From an uncultured Sporosarcina sp. (GTDB lineage: Bacteria; Bacillota; Bacilli; Bacillales_A; Planococcaceae): a stretch of DNA of 34,547 nucleotides. The notes below the pieces were generated by a model. The model had not been told where the DNA came from, did no database searches, and worked only from the letters and a program-made list of their open reading frames with translations. The number at the start of each line of letters is the position of its first letter. Position 1 is the stretch's first letter. The translations under genes and the position numbers were made by a program. This document shows, piece after piece, positions 8,571 to 17,011 of the stretch. Location: NCBI GenBank assembly GCA_948469885.1, contig CAOKMT010000020.1, forward strand, positions 1 through 34,547, in the 5' to 3' direction.

Positions 8571-8599
8571 ATTCAATTATATAGAAAGTACTGTATACT
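8571..8599 (+). promoter_or_regulatory. Likely promoter of Fsr-type exporter gene
   Basis: A -10 hexamer TATACT at 8594-8599 follows a weak -35 region around 8571-8577 (TTCAAT). It fits the position, but the -35 match is poor. Confidence 0.4.
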
Positions 8600-8637
8600 T
8601 GAGGGGGAAAGGATAGCAAGTGGAGAAAGGAGGAAGA

Positions 8638-9852
8638 GTGAAATTGACAACTACCGTGAAAGATAGGATGGCAAATCCGGTTTATCCGATCATGTTCGCA
8701 ATCGGGGGTGTCCATTTATTAAATGATTCGCTACAAGCGGTCATTCCTGCAATGTTTCCAATTTTAGAGGAAAGTATGGGGCTAACATTTACGCAACTCG
8801 GATTTATCGCTTTCGCACTTAATATGGTTGCTTCCGTATTGCAGCCTGTCGTCGGTTATTTTAGTGACCGTAAACCGAGACCTTTTGCATTGCCAGTCGG
8901 TATGACTTTTTCGTTAGTTGGGATTGCAGGGCTTGCTTTTGCACCGCAATATTGGATGATCCTTGTTTTCGTCATTTTGCTAGGATTCGGATCTGCTGTT
9001 TTTCATCCAGAAGGTTCTCGTGTGTCGTTCATGGCAGCGGGATCCAAGAGAGGTCTCTCCCAATCGATTTATCAAGTCGGCGGAAATACTGGACAGGCAT
9101 TAGCGCCTTTGATCAGTGCTTACATATTGGTTCCGTTTGGACAAAAAGGGGCAGGTTTATTCATTTTGGTTGCAGGGCTTGCCGTTTTTATTCTACTGAA
9201 AATATCCGCATGGTATAAAGAACAATTACAACAAGAGAAGTTAAGTAAGCGGAAACGGGCAATTTTGTCCTCGATGGAAAACTTAACGAAAAAACAAGTC
9301 GGGATTGCACTCGGGTTACTTCTTATCATTATTTTTGCCCGCTCTTTTTATGTCATCAGTATTACGAACTTCTATATTTTTCATCTAAGAGAATCCTATG
9401 GTTTGACAATTCCACAAGGTCAGTTATGCATATTTTTATTTCTCGCGTTGGGGGCGGTCGGTACGTTTTTTGGGGGACCAATGGCTGATAAGATGGGGAG
9501 GAAAAATGTGATTGTTCTATCACTCGCACTGCCAATTCCATTAAGTCTCCTTTTACCTTATGTACCGCTATGGGGTGTGATCGTCTTGTTGATGCTCATC
9601 GGCTTTTTCATTATGCTTAGCTTTTCAGTAACAGTCGTTTATGCGCAAGAACTTGTTCCGAGTAAAATAGGGACGATGGCGGGACTCACGGTCGGCCTCG
9701 CTTTCGGGATGGGAGCAATTGGTTCAGTCGTCATTGGGATATTGATGGATTCGATTGGCATTTACTATACAATGATTGTCATATCATTCCTTCCAATTAT
9801 CGGGCTGGCGGGCTTGGCACTGCCAAAAGACCAGAAAATTGTGGCGGCTTGA
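8638..9852 (+). CDS. MFS exporter, fosmidomycin resistance (Fsr) type
   Basis: This MFS transporter of about 404 aa and twelve helices resembles E. coli Fsr along its length. The match includes HLLNDSLQAVIPAMFPILEE in the first helix, LTFTQLGFI, SVLQPVVGYFSDRKPRPFAL at the loop 2-3 motif, GSAVFHPEGSRVSFMAAG and GLSQSIYQVGGNTGQALAPL. Fsr exports fosmidomycin, and homologues are general drug or metabolite exporters. The start is ambiguous: GTG 8638 follows AAAGGAGG but closely, and GTG 8620 follows AAAGGA at better spacing. Both give the same transporter with a few extra N-terminal residues. It is divergent from the nitroreductase gene and ends at a terminator at 9879. Confidence 0.88.
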   Translation: MKLTTTVKDRMANPVYPIMFAIGGVHLLNDSLQAVIPAMFPILEESMGLTFTQLGFIAFALNMVASVLQPVVGYFSDRKPRPFALPVGMTFSLVGIAGLAFAPQYWMILVFVILLGFGSAVFHPEGSRVSFMAAGSKRGLSQSIYQVGGNTGQALAPLISAYILVPFGQKGAGLFILVAGLAVFILLKISAWYKEQLQQEKLSKRKRAILSSMENLTKKQVGIALGLLLIIIFARSFYVISITNFYIFHLRESYGLTIPQGQLCIFLFLALGAVGTFFGGPMADKMGRKNVIVLSLALPIPLSLLLPYVPLWGVIVLLMLIGFFIMLSFSVTVVYAQELVPSKIGTMAGLTVGLAFGMGAIGSVVIGILMDSIGIYYTMIVISFLPIIGLAGLALPKDQKIVAA

Positions 9853-9878
9853 AGTGGAATAGTGTAATTAAGTAAAAG

Positions 9879-9909
9879 TAGGCATCCGTTAATGGGTGTC
9901 TATTTTTAT
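9879..9909 (+). terminator. Terminator after Fsr-type exporter
   Basis: TAGGCATCC (9879-9887) pairs with GGGTGTCTA (9894-9902) including two G-T wobbles, followed by a T-rich tract. Confidence 0.75.
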
Positions 9910-9980
9910 TGAAAAATTTTAGTATCGAAACTCAAAGTATGTTATGATAATTACCTAAGTAAATAATCAGGAGGACTACA

Positions 9981-10376
9981 ATGAATCCGTTAATTCATGA
10001 AGTTTTTCAAAAGACGCGCTTGTTACAAAAAGAGTTGAATCAAGCGCTGAAGCAGCATAATTTATTCGCTTCTCAATGGACAGTTCTATACTGTGTATAC
10101 CGACACGGTGAGCTGACATTGACGGACATTTGGAAATACTTGAATGTAGAAGCCCCGACGATTACAAGAACCGTCACCCGTTTGGAAACACTCGGTTGGT
10201 TGCGAACATTCGCTGGAAAAGATCGTCGGGAAAAGTTTGTTCAGCTTACCGAAGAAGCTACCGCTAAATTGCCAGAGATAGAAGCAACGATTTTGGCATT
10301 TGAAAAGCGAGCGGTCGGAAGCTTGACGGAGGAAGAGCAAAATCTTTTATTGACTTTGCTGAAAAAAATGGAGTAG
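9981..10376 (+). CDS. MarR family transcriptional regulator, YwoH-like
   Basis: This 131-aa winged-helix repressor is of the MarR family. The core is LFASQWTVLYCVYRHGELTLTDIWKYL, a recognition helix around EAPTITRTVTRLETLGWL (about 55-72) and a wing with AGKDRREKFVQLTEE. MarR proteins bind DNA as dimers and are usually released by small ligands. ATG 9981 has AGGAGG at good spacing. The next gene, an MFS exporter, starts 16 bp after the stop, so the pair matches the ywoH-ywoG arrangement of B. subtilis and the regulator probably controls the exporter. I could not define a clear operator. Confidence 0.88.
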   Translation: MNPLIHEVFQKTRLLQKELNQALKQHNLFASQWTVLYCVYRHGELTLTDIWKYLNVEAPTITRTVTRLETLGWLRTFAGKDRREKFVQLTEEATAKLPEIEATILAFEKRAVGSLTEEEQNLLLTLLKKME

Positions 10377-10392
10377 GAAGGATGTATGTAAT

Positions 10393-11574
10393 TTGAAGCA
10401 ACAAGAACCGATTTGGACAAAGTCTTTTATTAGTATATTTTGTACAAACTTATCTATTTTTATCGTGTTTTATGGACTGGTCGCAACATTGCCGCTCTAT
10501 GCACTTGATGTGTTAAGCCGTTCGGACGAAGAGGCGGGATTGCTTATGTCTATATTTTTACTATCGGCGATCATTGTCCGACCATTTACAGGGAAATTAT
10601 TAGATATTTTTGGAAAGCGTAAAATGATGTGGCTCAGTCTTGTACTCTACTTACTTTGTACGATCCTTTATTATTTAATGCATGACTTTCAAGCGTTGTT
10701 GGTTTTACGCTTTGTTCATGGAATTTGGTTCAGCATCATTACGACGGCAAGCGGGGCACTTGCAGCAGATATGATTCCGTTGAATCGTCGTGGTGCGGGG
10801 CTTGGATACTTCGCAATGTCTACCAATTTAGGTGTTGTTCTCGGGCCATTTATCGCCCTTTTTTTCGTGCAAACATTTTCGTTTGATATGTTATTTATTG
10901 CATTAAGTGTTTTATTGGTTTTGGGGTCGCTTGCCGCTTTAGCTGTGCCGAAAATGGAGATGGTCAGTCCGCAGCCCAAAAAGAAATTATCTTTAAATGA
11001 TTTTTTTGAGGGAAAAGCGATGCCGGTCGCTGTCCTCGGAGGCTTCTTCTCGTTTACGTATGCCAGTGTCTTATCCTATATTTCAATTTATGCACAAGGG
11101 AAGGGATTGTTGGGACTTGCAAGTACTTTCTTTGTCGTGTTTGCGGCAGTCATGCTTTTAACACGTCCGTATACGGGTAGAATATTCGATGAGAAAGGAC
11201 CGCAATACATTATGATTCCGGGAATGGTATTATTTTTCCTCGGTTTACTTTCGTTAGCTTTTATGAACTCTGGTACTTTGTTCATGATTGCAGGTTGTTT
11301 TATCGGTCTCGGATATGGGGCGCTTGTTCCAAGTTTACAAGCGTTAGCTATACAAAGAACGGCACCGGAAAGAAGCGGCTATGCGACAGCGACATTTTTC
11401 ACGTTTTTTGACTTGGGGATTGCCCTTGGATCTTATGTGTTAGGGTTGATCGCTGTCTATTTTGGTTATCAAAATATGTATTTGATTTCAGGGGCAGTGG
11501 TTGTTTGTATTTTAGTTGTCTATTTACTCCTCGGGCGGAAAAAGCAGGTTAAAGAAGAAATTTCTACTAAATAA
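10393..11574 (+). CDS. MFS exporter, YwoG-like
   Basis: This is a 393-aa major facilitator superfamily exporter with twelve predicted helices. IVRPFTGKLLDIFGKRKMMW carries the loop 2-3 motif (about 61-80), and GAGLGYFAMSTNLGVVLGP is the exporter-type helix 5 motif C region. The second half repeats the pattern in LTRPYTGRIFDEKG. The start is TTG 10393 with AGGAAGGA at about 10 bases. It is co-transcribed with the MarR gene just upstream, which implies inducible efflux. The substrate is unknown. No terminator is obvious before the next gene. Confidence 0.87.
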   Translation: MKQQEPIWTKSFISIFCTNLSIFIVFYGLVATLPLYALDVLSRSDEEAGLLMSIFLLSAIIVRPFTGKLLDIFGKRKMMWLSLVLYLLCTILYYLMHDFQALLVLRFVHGIWFSIITTASGALAADMIPLNRRGAGLGYFAMSTNLGVVLGPFIALFFVQTFSFDMLFIALSVLLVLGSLAALAVPKMEMVSPQPKKKLSLNDFFEGKAMPVAVLGGFFSFTYASVLSYISIYAQGKGLLGLASTFFVVFAAVMLLTRPYTGRIFDEKGPQYIMIPGMVLFFLGLLSLAFMNSGTLFMIAGCFIGLGYGALVPSLQALAIQRTAPERSGYATATFFTFFDLGIALGSYVLGLIAVYFGYQNMYLISGAVVVCILVVYLLLGRKKQVKEEISTK

Positions 11575-11586
11575 TTTCTAATTTTA

Positions 11587-11612
11587 GGATTATTTGTTTC
11601 GATTCAGGGTAT
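11587..11612 (+). promoter_or_regulatory. Possible SigB-type promoter of BCCT gene
   Basis: GGGTAT at 11607-11612 fits the SigB -10 consensus, and GGATT at 11587-11591 lies 15 bp upstream as a weak match to GTTT. Stress-sigma control is known for some Bacillus osmoprotectant transporters, so this is plausible but unproven. Confidence 0.3.
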
Positions 11613-11646
11613 AGTCAAACAAACTCAAAATAGGGGTCGGTTTGTT

Positions 11647-13212
11647 TTGGCTAGGAAGTTCTGGAAAAATCCCGTGTTCTCAATTTCGGCAGCGGTTATA
11701 TTTGTCCTCGTTGTCATTGGTGCTAGCGTGCCCACACAGTTCGGACATGTAGCTGAAATGTTATATGAGTTCACGACAAGAACATTTGGTTGGTTTTATT
11801 TGTTAGTTGTTTTTATGATCATTGTTTTTTTGGCCGCTTTAGCAATTAGTAAGTACGGCGCGATTCGCATCGGGGGAGATGCCGAACGGCCCGATTATCC
11901 ATTTTTTACATGGATTGGCATGTTGTTCTCAGCAGGGTTCGGCGTAGGCCTTGTTTTTTGGGGTGTTGCGGAACCGATGAGTCACTACTTCGAGTCGCCA
12001 ATTGGCAATATCGAATCGCAATCGGAACAGGCGGCACGGGTGGCAATGGGCTACTCATTTTTCCATTGGGGAATTTCCCAATGGGCCATTTTTGCGATTG
12101 TCGGGTTGGTCATCGGATTTCTGCAATTCCGTAAGAAAAAGGACGGCTTGATATCTACTGCGCTAGAACCCTTGACAGGTTCAAACAAGCTCATCAAAAC
12201 TTCCATTGATTCTTTTTCGGTCATTGCAACAGTGATGGGGATTGCGACTTCCCTAGGGCTTGGGATTTTGCAGATGAGTGGCGGCTTGGAATCGGTTTTC
12301 GATGTTCGTAGCACATTTGGCATTCAACTTACGATTATTTTCATCGTGTTCGTTGCCTATATGCTATCAGCTTCCTCTGGACTGAATAAGGGCATCCGCC
12401 ATCTGGGAAACTTTAATTTAGGCATGGCAATTGCATTATTAGTTTTTATTTTTATCGTCGGTCCTAAAGTGTTTATTCTTGAAAGTTTTACCCTTGCCAT
12501 TGGGGATTATATTACGAACTTTATTCAATACAGTTTGCGGCTACAACCATACCAAGGAGGTACTTGGGTGCGCGACTGGACGATATTCTACTGGGCATGG
12601 ACGATTTCATGGTCTCCTTTTGTCGGTGCGTTCGTCGCACGTGTTTCCAAAGGGCGAACAATTCGGGAATTCATCGCAGGTGTGATGATCATTCCACCGA
12701 TATTTTCCTGTTTGTGGATTGCCACGTTAGGCGGTCTAGCTTTGCACAGCGATTTGAAAAACGGTACAAATATTGCTGGTGCCGTGAATGCTGATATTAC
12801 GTCTGCCATCTTCGAGACATTTGAACATATTCCGTTCAGCACGGTCATTTCTGGGTTATCGATTATTCTCATTTTCACCTTTCTTGTCACTTCTGCCGAT
12901 TCTGCAACGTACATTTTGGCAAGTATGACGACGAAAGGCAGCTTGTTTCCACCTTTAGCCGTGAAAATGATTTGGGGATTCCTCATGTCAGCAATTGCTG
13001 CGGTTTTACTTTACGCGGGAGGCTTAGAAGCATTACAATCTGCCTCGCTCGTCTCTGCGTTGCCGTTCACCTTATTATTGTTGTTATTGATGTTCTCCAT
13101 GTTTAAATTGCTTAAGAAGGAACCGATTACAGTGCGCCCTTCGGAAATTAGGCACTTCGAACACGTGGAAAGGGAAGTGAAAAAGAAAGCGAGAAAGGAA
13201 AAGAAGAAGTAG
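11647..13212 (+). CDS. opuD: BCCT transporter, glycine betaine (OpuD-like)
   Basis: This 521-aa betaine/carnitine/choline transporter, a sodium-coupled osmoprotectant uptake system with twelve helices, has the length of OpuD. Diagnostic stretches are FTWIGMLFSAGFGVGLVFWG (about 87-106), the helix 3-5 glycine region GIATSLGLGILQMSGG, and WTIFYWAWTISWSPFVGAF (about 311-329), which contains the Trp box that binds the trimethylammonium group. The C-terminal tail is basic (many Lys/Arg), as in osmosensing BCCT carriers. The start is TTG 11647 with AGGGG 10 bases upstream; no ATG fits. Betaine is inferred from overall OpuD-like sequence, and choline or other betaines cannot be excluded. A strong terminator follows. 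Confidence 0.88.
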   Translation: MARKFWKNPVFSISAAVIFVLVVIGASVPTQFGHVAEMLYEFTTRTFGWFYLLVVFMIIVFLAALAISKYGAIRIGGDAERPDYPFFTWIGMLFSAGFGVGLVFWGVAEPMSHYFESPIGNIESQSEQAARVAMGYSFFHWGISQWAIFAIVGLVIGFLQFRKKKDGLISTALEPLTGSNKLIKTSIDSFSVIATVMGIATSLGLGILQMSGGLESVFDVRSTFGIQLTIIFIVFVAYMLSASSGLNKGIRHLGNFNLGMAIALLVFIFIVGPKVFILESFTLAIGDYITNFIQYSLRLQPYQGGTWVRDWTIFYWAWTISWSPFVGAFVARVSKGRTIREFIAGVMIIPPIFSCLWIATLGGLALHSDLKNGTNIAGAVNADITSAIFETFEHIPFSTVISGLSIILIFTFLVTSADSATYILASMTTKGSLFPPLAVKMIWGFLMSAIAAVLLYAGGLEALQSASLVSALPFTLLLLLLMFSMFKLLKKEPITVRPSEIRHFEHVEREVKKKARKEKKK

Positions 13213-13220
13213 TGTGGCAT

Positions 13221-13255
13221 GCCAAGCGTCTATTCAGTAGACGCTTGGCGTTTTT
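13221..13255 (+). terminator. Terminator after BCCT gene
   Basis: GCCAAGCGTCTA (13221-13232) and TAGACGCTTGGC (13238-13249) are perfect 12-bp arms, followed by G and five T residues. Confidence 0.9.
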
Positions 13256-13274
13256 GAATCATTGAAAGTGTCGG

Positions 13275-13700
13275 TCAGTTTTCATAAATACGTTTCAATG
13301 CATCTTTAAATTGAGGTCGGACATTGATTTGGGGCCGAATTTCCTTCGCTTTTTGTTCGGCTTCGTCAACGGAATCGGCAAGACCAAGCTCCAGTAAAGT
13401 CGCGCTTGCGATGGTTCCAGCTCGTCCACGTCCTGTATTACAGTGGAAGTATACATTTTTCCCGGAATGATAGGCATTCATCACATCTTTCACTGCTTTT
13501 CGGATTGACTCATCTTGATGTTCGGCTTCATCGACGATTGGTCGATGTATACTTCTGTCGCTTGCAAGTGGACCATTCACTTCAGCCCGAAGATCGTAAA
13601 TGATGTCGATTTTTTCATTTGTAAGTAAATCTTCAATGGCATCCACACCACCGATGAAAATACGGTTGGGGATGAGCGCTTCATATTGGTTAGTCGTCAT
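13275..13700 (-). CDS. Dual-specificity-type protein phosphatase
   Basis: This 141-aa cytoplasmic protein has the cysteine phosphatase signature HCNTGRGRAGT, which is H-C-x5-R with catalytic Cys in the P-loop. The upstream sequence IYDLRAEVNGPL and IHRPIVDEAE fits the general-acid region of the small dual-specificity/tyrosine phosphatase fold. Such enzymes remove phosphate from proteins, sugars or nucleotides, and the substrate is unknown. I place the start at ATG 13700 because GAGGTG lies six bases upstream; the in-frame GTG at 13709 is part of that ribosome binding site. It converges with the BCCT gene. Confidence 0.82.
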   Translation of the reverse strand: MTTNQYEALIPNRIFIGGVDAIEDLLTNEKIDIIYDLRAEVNGPLASDRSIHRPIVDEAEHQDESIRKAVKDVMNAYHSGKNVYFHCNTGRGRAGTIASATLLELGLADSVDEAEQKAKEIRPQINVRPQFKDALKRIYEN

Positions 13701-13928
13701 TCGGATCACCTCTACTTAGTTAGTCTCTCATAGTATACCATCGGGCTTTTGTATCTCCAGTCGAATCAATGGTAAACTGGAAGAGGAGCATCTATACGAT
13801 TGCATATACTGTCAAATTTCGACAAAACTAGAAAATGAAATCGATTCGGCTATTGATTTCCTGGGAAATAAGACATTCTTTACTTAGATACTCATTTGAA
13901 AATAGCTGATCGGGAAAGGGGCGTTCAA

Positions 13929-14642
13929 TTGTTAACTGATTTACTGAAAAAATCTACGCATACAGTTGTTTATACCGGTGCTGGGATGTCGACAGAGAGC
14001 GGTCTTCCAGATTTTCGTTCTGCCGACACAGGGTTATGGGAGAATGAAGATCCGACGCTCGTCGCCAGTACAGAGGCATTGAATCGGGATGTGGAAAAGT
14101 TTTTCCAATTTTACCGTGAACGTGTGCTTGGCGTGAAAGACTGTAAACCACATAAAGGATATGACATTTTGGCGAAGTGGGAGCGGGAAGGCATTGTGCA
14201 AAGCATCATTACGCAAAATGTCGATGGATTTCATGAAGTGGCAGGGTCTAAGAAAGTGATGGAGCTACACGGAACTTTACAACAAGTACATTGTCAAACG
14301 TGTGGTAAAACGTACGGAAATGAGATGTACGAATCGGAAAAGTTCTATTGTACATGCGGTGGGAAATTACGACCCTCTGTCGTTCTTTTTGGAGAAGGAC
14401 TTCCAGAAGACACTTTTATGCAAGCGGTGGAGGAAAGCCAAAAAGCCGATTTGTTTATCGTGCTCGGCTCTTCATTGACAGTGACACCGGCAAATCAGTT
14501 CCCGCTCCTAGCTAAAGAAAATGGCGCGAAACTGATCATTATCAACTTGGAACCGACATCATTTGACCCCTACGCGGACATCGTGATCAACGACCAGAAA
14601 GTCGGCGAAGTGCTTGAAGAGATGGATCGGTATTTAGCTTAA
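13929..14642 (+). CDS. NAD-dependent protein deacylase, sirtuin (SrtN-like)
   Basis: This 237-aa class III sirtuin uses NAD to remove acyl groups from lysine, giving nicotinamide and O-acyl-ADP-ribose. The NAD motifs are GAGMSTESGLPDFRS (about 17-31) and TQNVDG (95-100), and the catalytic His is in MELHGT (about His114). Four zinc-ligand Cys follow as C-x2-C and C-x1-C (122, 125, 141, 143). GSSLTVTPAN completes the nucleotide site. I choose TTG 13929, eight bases after GAAAGGGGCG, because the N-terminus then matches the family; TTG 13896 would add 11 residues and lacks a site. Bacterial homologues regulate acetyl-CoA synthetase. The target here is not shown. Confidence 0.92.
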   Translation: MLTDLLKKSTHTVVYTGAGMSTESGLPDFRSADTGLWENEDPTLVASTEALNRDVEKFFQFYRERVLGVKDCKPHKGYDILAKWEREGIVQSIITQNVDGFHEVAGSKKVMELHGTLQQVHCQTCGKTYGNEMYESEKFYCTCGGKLRPSVVLFGEGLPEDTFMQAVEESQKADLFIVLGSSLTVTPANQFPLLAKENGAKLIIINLEPTSFDPYADIVINDQKVGEVLEEMDRYLA

Positions 14643-14660
14643 TGGATTTTATCCACCTTC

Positions 14661-14695
14661 AAAAACCGTAGCATAAAATGCGCTACGGTTTTTTT
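14661..14695. terminator. Bidirectional terminator, sirtuin / DUF3298 genes
   Basis: The 12-bp arms AAAAACCGTAGC (14661-14672) and GCTACGGTTTTT (14682-14693) carry A-runs and T-runs on both sides, serving the two convergent genes. A run of seven or more G residues follows on the plus strand. Confidence 0.88.
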
Positions 14696-14702
14696 GGGGG
14701 GG

Positions 14703-15314
14703 TTAAGTGAAACTCATCATCCGATCGAGAGGCCCTCCCGGTTTCACGATATTTGAAATATCCAAAATCGGGATTGGGAAGTAAGGGAAGCCCCAAACGT
14801 AGGGCGTAATTTCATATAGCTGGAAATAGATGACGAGGGAAGTGTCTGCAATATAGAAATCTTGGTCACTGCGTATCCCTTCAAATGTTCCGAGCAACTC
14901 TACATTCCATCTTTTAATATCTTTCCTTATAATATCGGATAATTCTTTTTCATAATCACTCCCTGGTTTGAATAAATCTTCCAGTGCATATTGTTTACCT
15001 GTCTCTGTATCGAATGTAAGCGACTTAATAATTGTCATGCCGTGAGCCCCGCCTGTAAAGGAGTAGACGATGAGATTGAGACTCAAAATATTCCGTTGAT
15101 TGTTTTTAATTTCGTAACCAGCTTGCATTTCGACAAGGCTAGGTTCATAAAAGTTTTGTTCAATGAGTAATTTGTTTAACGTCGCCACAATGGCATGGTT
15201 GATTTTTAACTGAATATTAGGATGCAACATATTGCGAACGACTGGATAATAAATATTCACTTTGGAGGAAGCGTGTGGAATTTTTTTAGTTTCAATGGAT
15301 ACTGGGAAGTCCAT
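14703..15314 (-). CDS. DUF3298-type protein, RsiV/PdaC C-terminal-like
   Basis: This 203-aa protein resembles the extracellular DUF4163/DUF3298 module found in RsiV and PdaC. Typical features are YYPVVRNM near the N-terminus, the central VYSFTGGAHGMT with TFDTETGKQYALEDLF, and the end IYFQLYEITPYVWGFPYF. ATG 15314 has GAAAGG nine bases upstream; earlier in-frame ATG codons at 15344 and 15323 lack a good site. It lacks the signal peptide or membrane anchor that usually precedes this module, so the protein is either cytoplasmic or has lost its anchor. Function is unknown; it lies alone downstream of the second hairpin repeat. Confidence 0.75.
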   Translation of the reverse strand: MDFPVSIETKKIPHASSKVNIYYPVVRNMLHPNIQLKINHAIVATLNKLLIEQNFYEPSLVEMQAGYEIKNNQRNILSLNLIVYSFTGGAHGMTIIKSLTFDTETGKQYALEDLFKPGSDYEKELSDIIRKDIKRWNVELLGTFEGIRSDQDFYIADTSLVIYFQLYEITPYVWGFPYFPIPILDISNIVKPGGPLDRMMSFT

Positions 15315-15404
15315 AACAATCATCCTTTCAGCATAATGAGACATCTAAAGGATTGTATGTTGGACAAGATGATTTAAGACGTGGAAATCAATTACACTAC
15401 TTAT

Positions 15405-15536
15405 AGAAGTAGGAACTTCTGCTTCTGTCGCTATGCTATCTTCGCAACAAAAATTGCTGCGTCCAGAATTTTTGAGCTTGGGGCCGACAGGACGTCGCGT
15501 ACTTAGACTGCCTTCCTAGGCTCCTCTGAAAATCTG
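15405..15536 (-). repeat. Intergenic hairpin-array repeat, copy 2
   Basis: Read on the minus strand, this contains the same element as 154-280: CAGATTTTC, GGAGCCTAGGAAGGCAGTCT, a GTCCT-loop hairpin (15497-15485, stem CGAC/GTCG), the closing arm AAAAATTCTG, GGACGCA, then an 8-bp hairpin at 15461-15443. A further hairpin AGAAGT-TCCT-ACTTCT lies at 15420-15405. Copy 2 lacks the second GTCCT hairpin of copy 1. Its sense matches the downstream DUF3298 gene, as copy 1 matches its own downstream gene. The rest of the 15315-15645 gap shows nothing else clear apart from a weak TATACT at about 15601. Confidence 0.65.
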
Positions 15537-15645
15537 AGTCAAGTTAAATCTTAAGAAAATCTTCAATCTTTCATGCGGTATTTCTTCATATTGAAGCGCT
15601 ATACTGATTAAATGTAAGTTATCTATTTTAAAAGGCGTGAATGCA

Positions 15646-16530
15646 ATGAGAAAGCTCTTGTTTTTATTCGTTATTTTATTGGCAGGCGCACTGTTTTATA
15701 CATATGAAAAAAAGCCACTGACAAATCCATTTGAAACGGATATTCAAGCAAGTTCGATTTACGTGTTCGATATGGATGCAGGTGAAATGCTTTATGAAAA
15801 GAATAGTGATGCCCCTGTCGCAATTGCGAGCATGACGAAACTGATGACTCAATATATCGTGCTCAATGCAATCAAAAGCGACAATATCCGATGGGAAACC
15901 GAATATGCACCAAGTGAAGCAGTGCTCGCTATTTCAAATCATCCGAGTTTTTCAAATTTGTATATGAAAAAAGATAGGCGGTATACCGTGGAAGAGCTAT
16001 TTGCTGCGGCAACTGTCATTTCGGCAAACGATGCGACGGTCGCGTTGGCGGAAATCGTGGCGGGGAGCGAAGAGAATTTTGTACGGATCATGAATGAACA
16101 AGCGGGACACTTCGGCTTGAAAAATACACGATTTTACAATGCGACGGGCTTGGATGGAAATTATATAGGGAAAAGCGTGGAAGAAACAAATCGATCGTCC
16201 GCTTCCGAGGTAGCTGTCATCGCTCAAAATTTACTTGAAAAGCATCCGGAAATTACAGATTTTACAAGTATTCAAAGTATGCCGACGGATGCAGGCGTCA
16301 GGCAAAGCACAAACTTAATGTTGCCGGGAATGCCGTATGAAATGACGGAAGTCGATGGTTTGAAAACAGGGTATACAGATGAAGCGCAATTATGTTTTGC
16401 AAGTACAGGAATCTTTAATGATCGGCGAATAATAACAGTTGTGACGGGAGTTCCGACAAGCAAAGAAGAGCAGGGAGATTCACGTTTCGAATTGACTCGT
16501 GCATTGCTTCATCATTTTGCCCGTTTATAA
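15646..16530 (+). CDS. D-alanyl-D-alanine carboxypeptidase, DacA/DacF type
   Basis: This 294-aa penicillin-binding protein of the S11 family trims the terminal D-Ala from peptidoglycan stem peptides outside the membrane. All three active-site motifs are present: SMTK (Ser62-Lys65, nucleophile Ser62), SAN (126-128) and KTG in VDGLKTGYTDEA (about 247). Residues 4-20 form an N-terminal signal anchor without an obvious cleavage site. The protein stops soon after the catalytic domain and lacks the C-terminal domain and amphipathic anchor of DacA, so it is a short form. ATG 15646 has AAAAGG about 10 bases upstream; GTG 15637 overlaps that site. Confidence 0.9.
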   Translation: MRKLLFLFVILLAGALFYTYEKKPLTNPFETDIQASSIYVFDMDAGEMLYEKNSDAPVAIASMTKLMTQYIVLNAIKSDNIRWETEYAPSEAVLAISNHPSFSNLYMKKDRRYTVEELFAAATVISANDATVALAEIVAGSEENFVRIMNEQAGHFGLKNTRFYNATGLDGNYIGKSVEETNRSSASEVAVIAQNLLEKHPEITDFTSIQSMPTDAGVRQSTNLMLPGMPYEMTEVDGLKTGYTDEAQLCFASTGIFNDRRIITVVTGVPTSKEEQGDSRFELTRALLHHFARL

Positions 16531-16608
16531 GGAAAGGGCGAGAAATGACATAAGTGATCACCTGGAGTAAAATGGATAGATAATCGACTTGTTGAGGAGG
16601 TGTATGTA

Positions 16609-16959
16609 ATGAAGCGAAGCAAGGTGGAGAAGAAATTGGGCAAACACGGAAAGCAGATCGGTAAGAATACTGTGTATTATAGCCTGCTCCTTTACTATGC
16701 AGCGAAAAGTCCCGCGATACCGAGATCTTCGAAATTGATCGTGCTCGGTGCGCTCAGTTATTTAGTTTTGCCTATCGATCTCATTCCGGATTTTATCCCT
16801 GTCATTGGGCTTGCAGATGATGCGACCGTTATAGTGGCGGCTGTCTATAAAATCATTTCGCATATAGATGACGATGTGAAAAACAAAGCAAAAGCAAGAT
16901 TGAAAAAGCTTTTTGGAAATGATGCATTTGAAGAGCCGATTGATCAGCAGCTCCAATGA
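16609..16959 (+). CDS. DUF1232 (YkvA-like) membrane protein
   Basis: This small protein of 116 aa has the DUF1232 signature: ALSYLVLPIDLIPDFIPVIG followed by LADDATVIVAAVY (about 46-80), a short hydrophobic segment rich in Pro and Asp. The N-terminus and C-terminus are Lys-rich and polar. YkvA of B. subtilis is a similar protein. Function is unknown; membrane association is likely. ATG 16609 is preceded by GAGGAGG at normal distance, and GTG 16600 overlaps that site. A bidirectional terminator follows. Confidence 0.85.
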   Translation: MKRSKVEKKLGKHGKQIGKNTVYYSLLLYYAAKSPAIPRSSKLIVLGALSYLVLPIDLIPDFIPVIGLADDATVIVAAVYKIISHIDDDVKNKAKARLKKLFGNDAFEEPIDQQLQ

Positions 16960-16960
16960 A

Positions 16961-16997
16961 AAAAGCTAACGTGAAAGTACCACGTTAGCTTTTTGTG
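16961..16997. terminator. Bidirectional terminator, DUF1232 / SAM hydrolase genes
   Basis: AAAAGCTAACGTG (16961-16973) and CACGTTAGCTTTT (16981-16993) are perfect arms with a T-run on the plus strand and an A-run that serves the minus strand. Confidence 0.9.
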
Positions 16998-17011
16998 TAT
17001 CATTTAGACGG

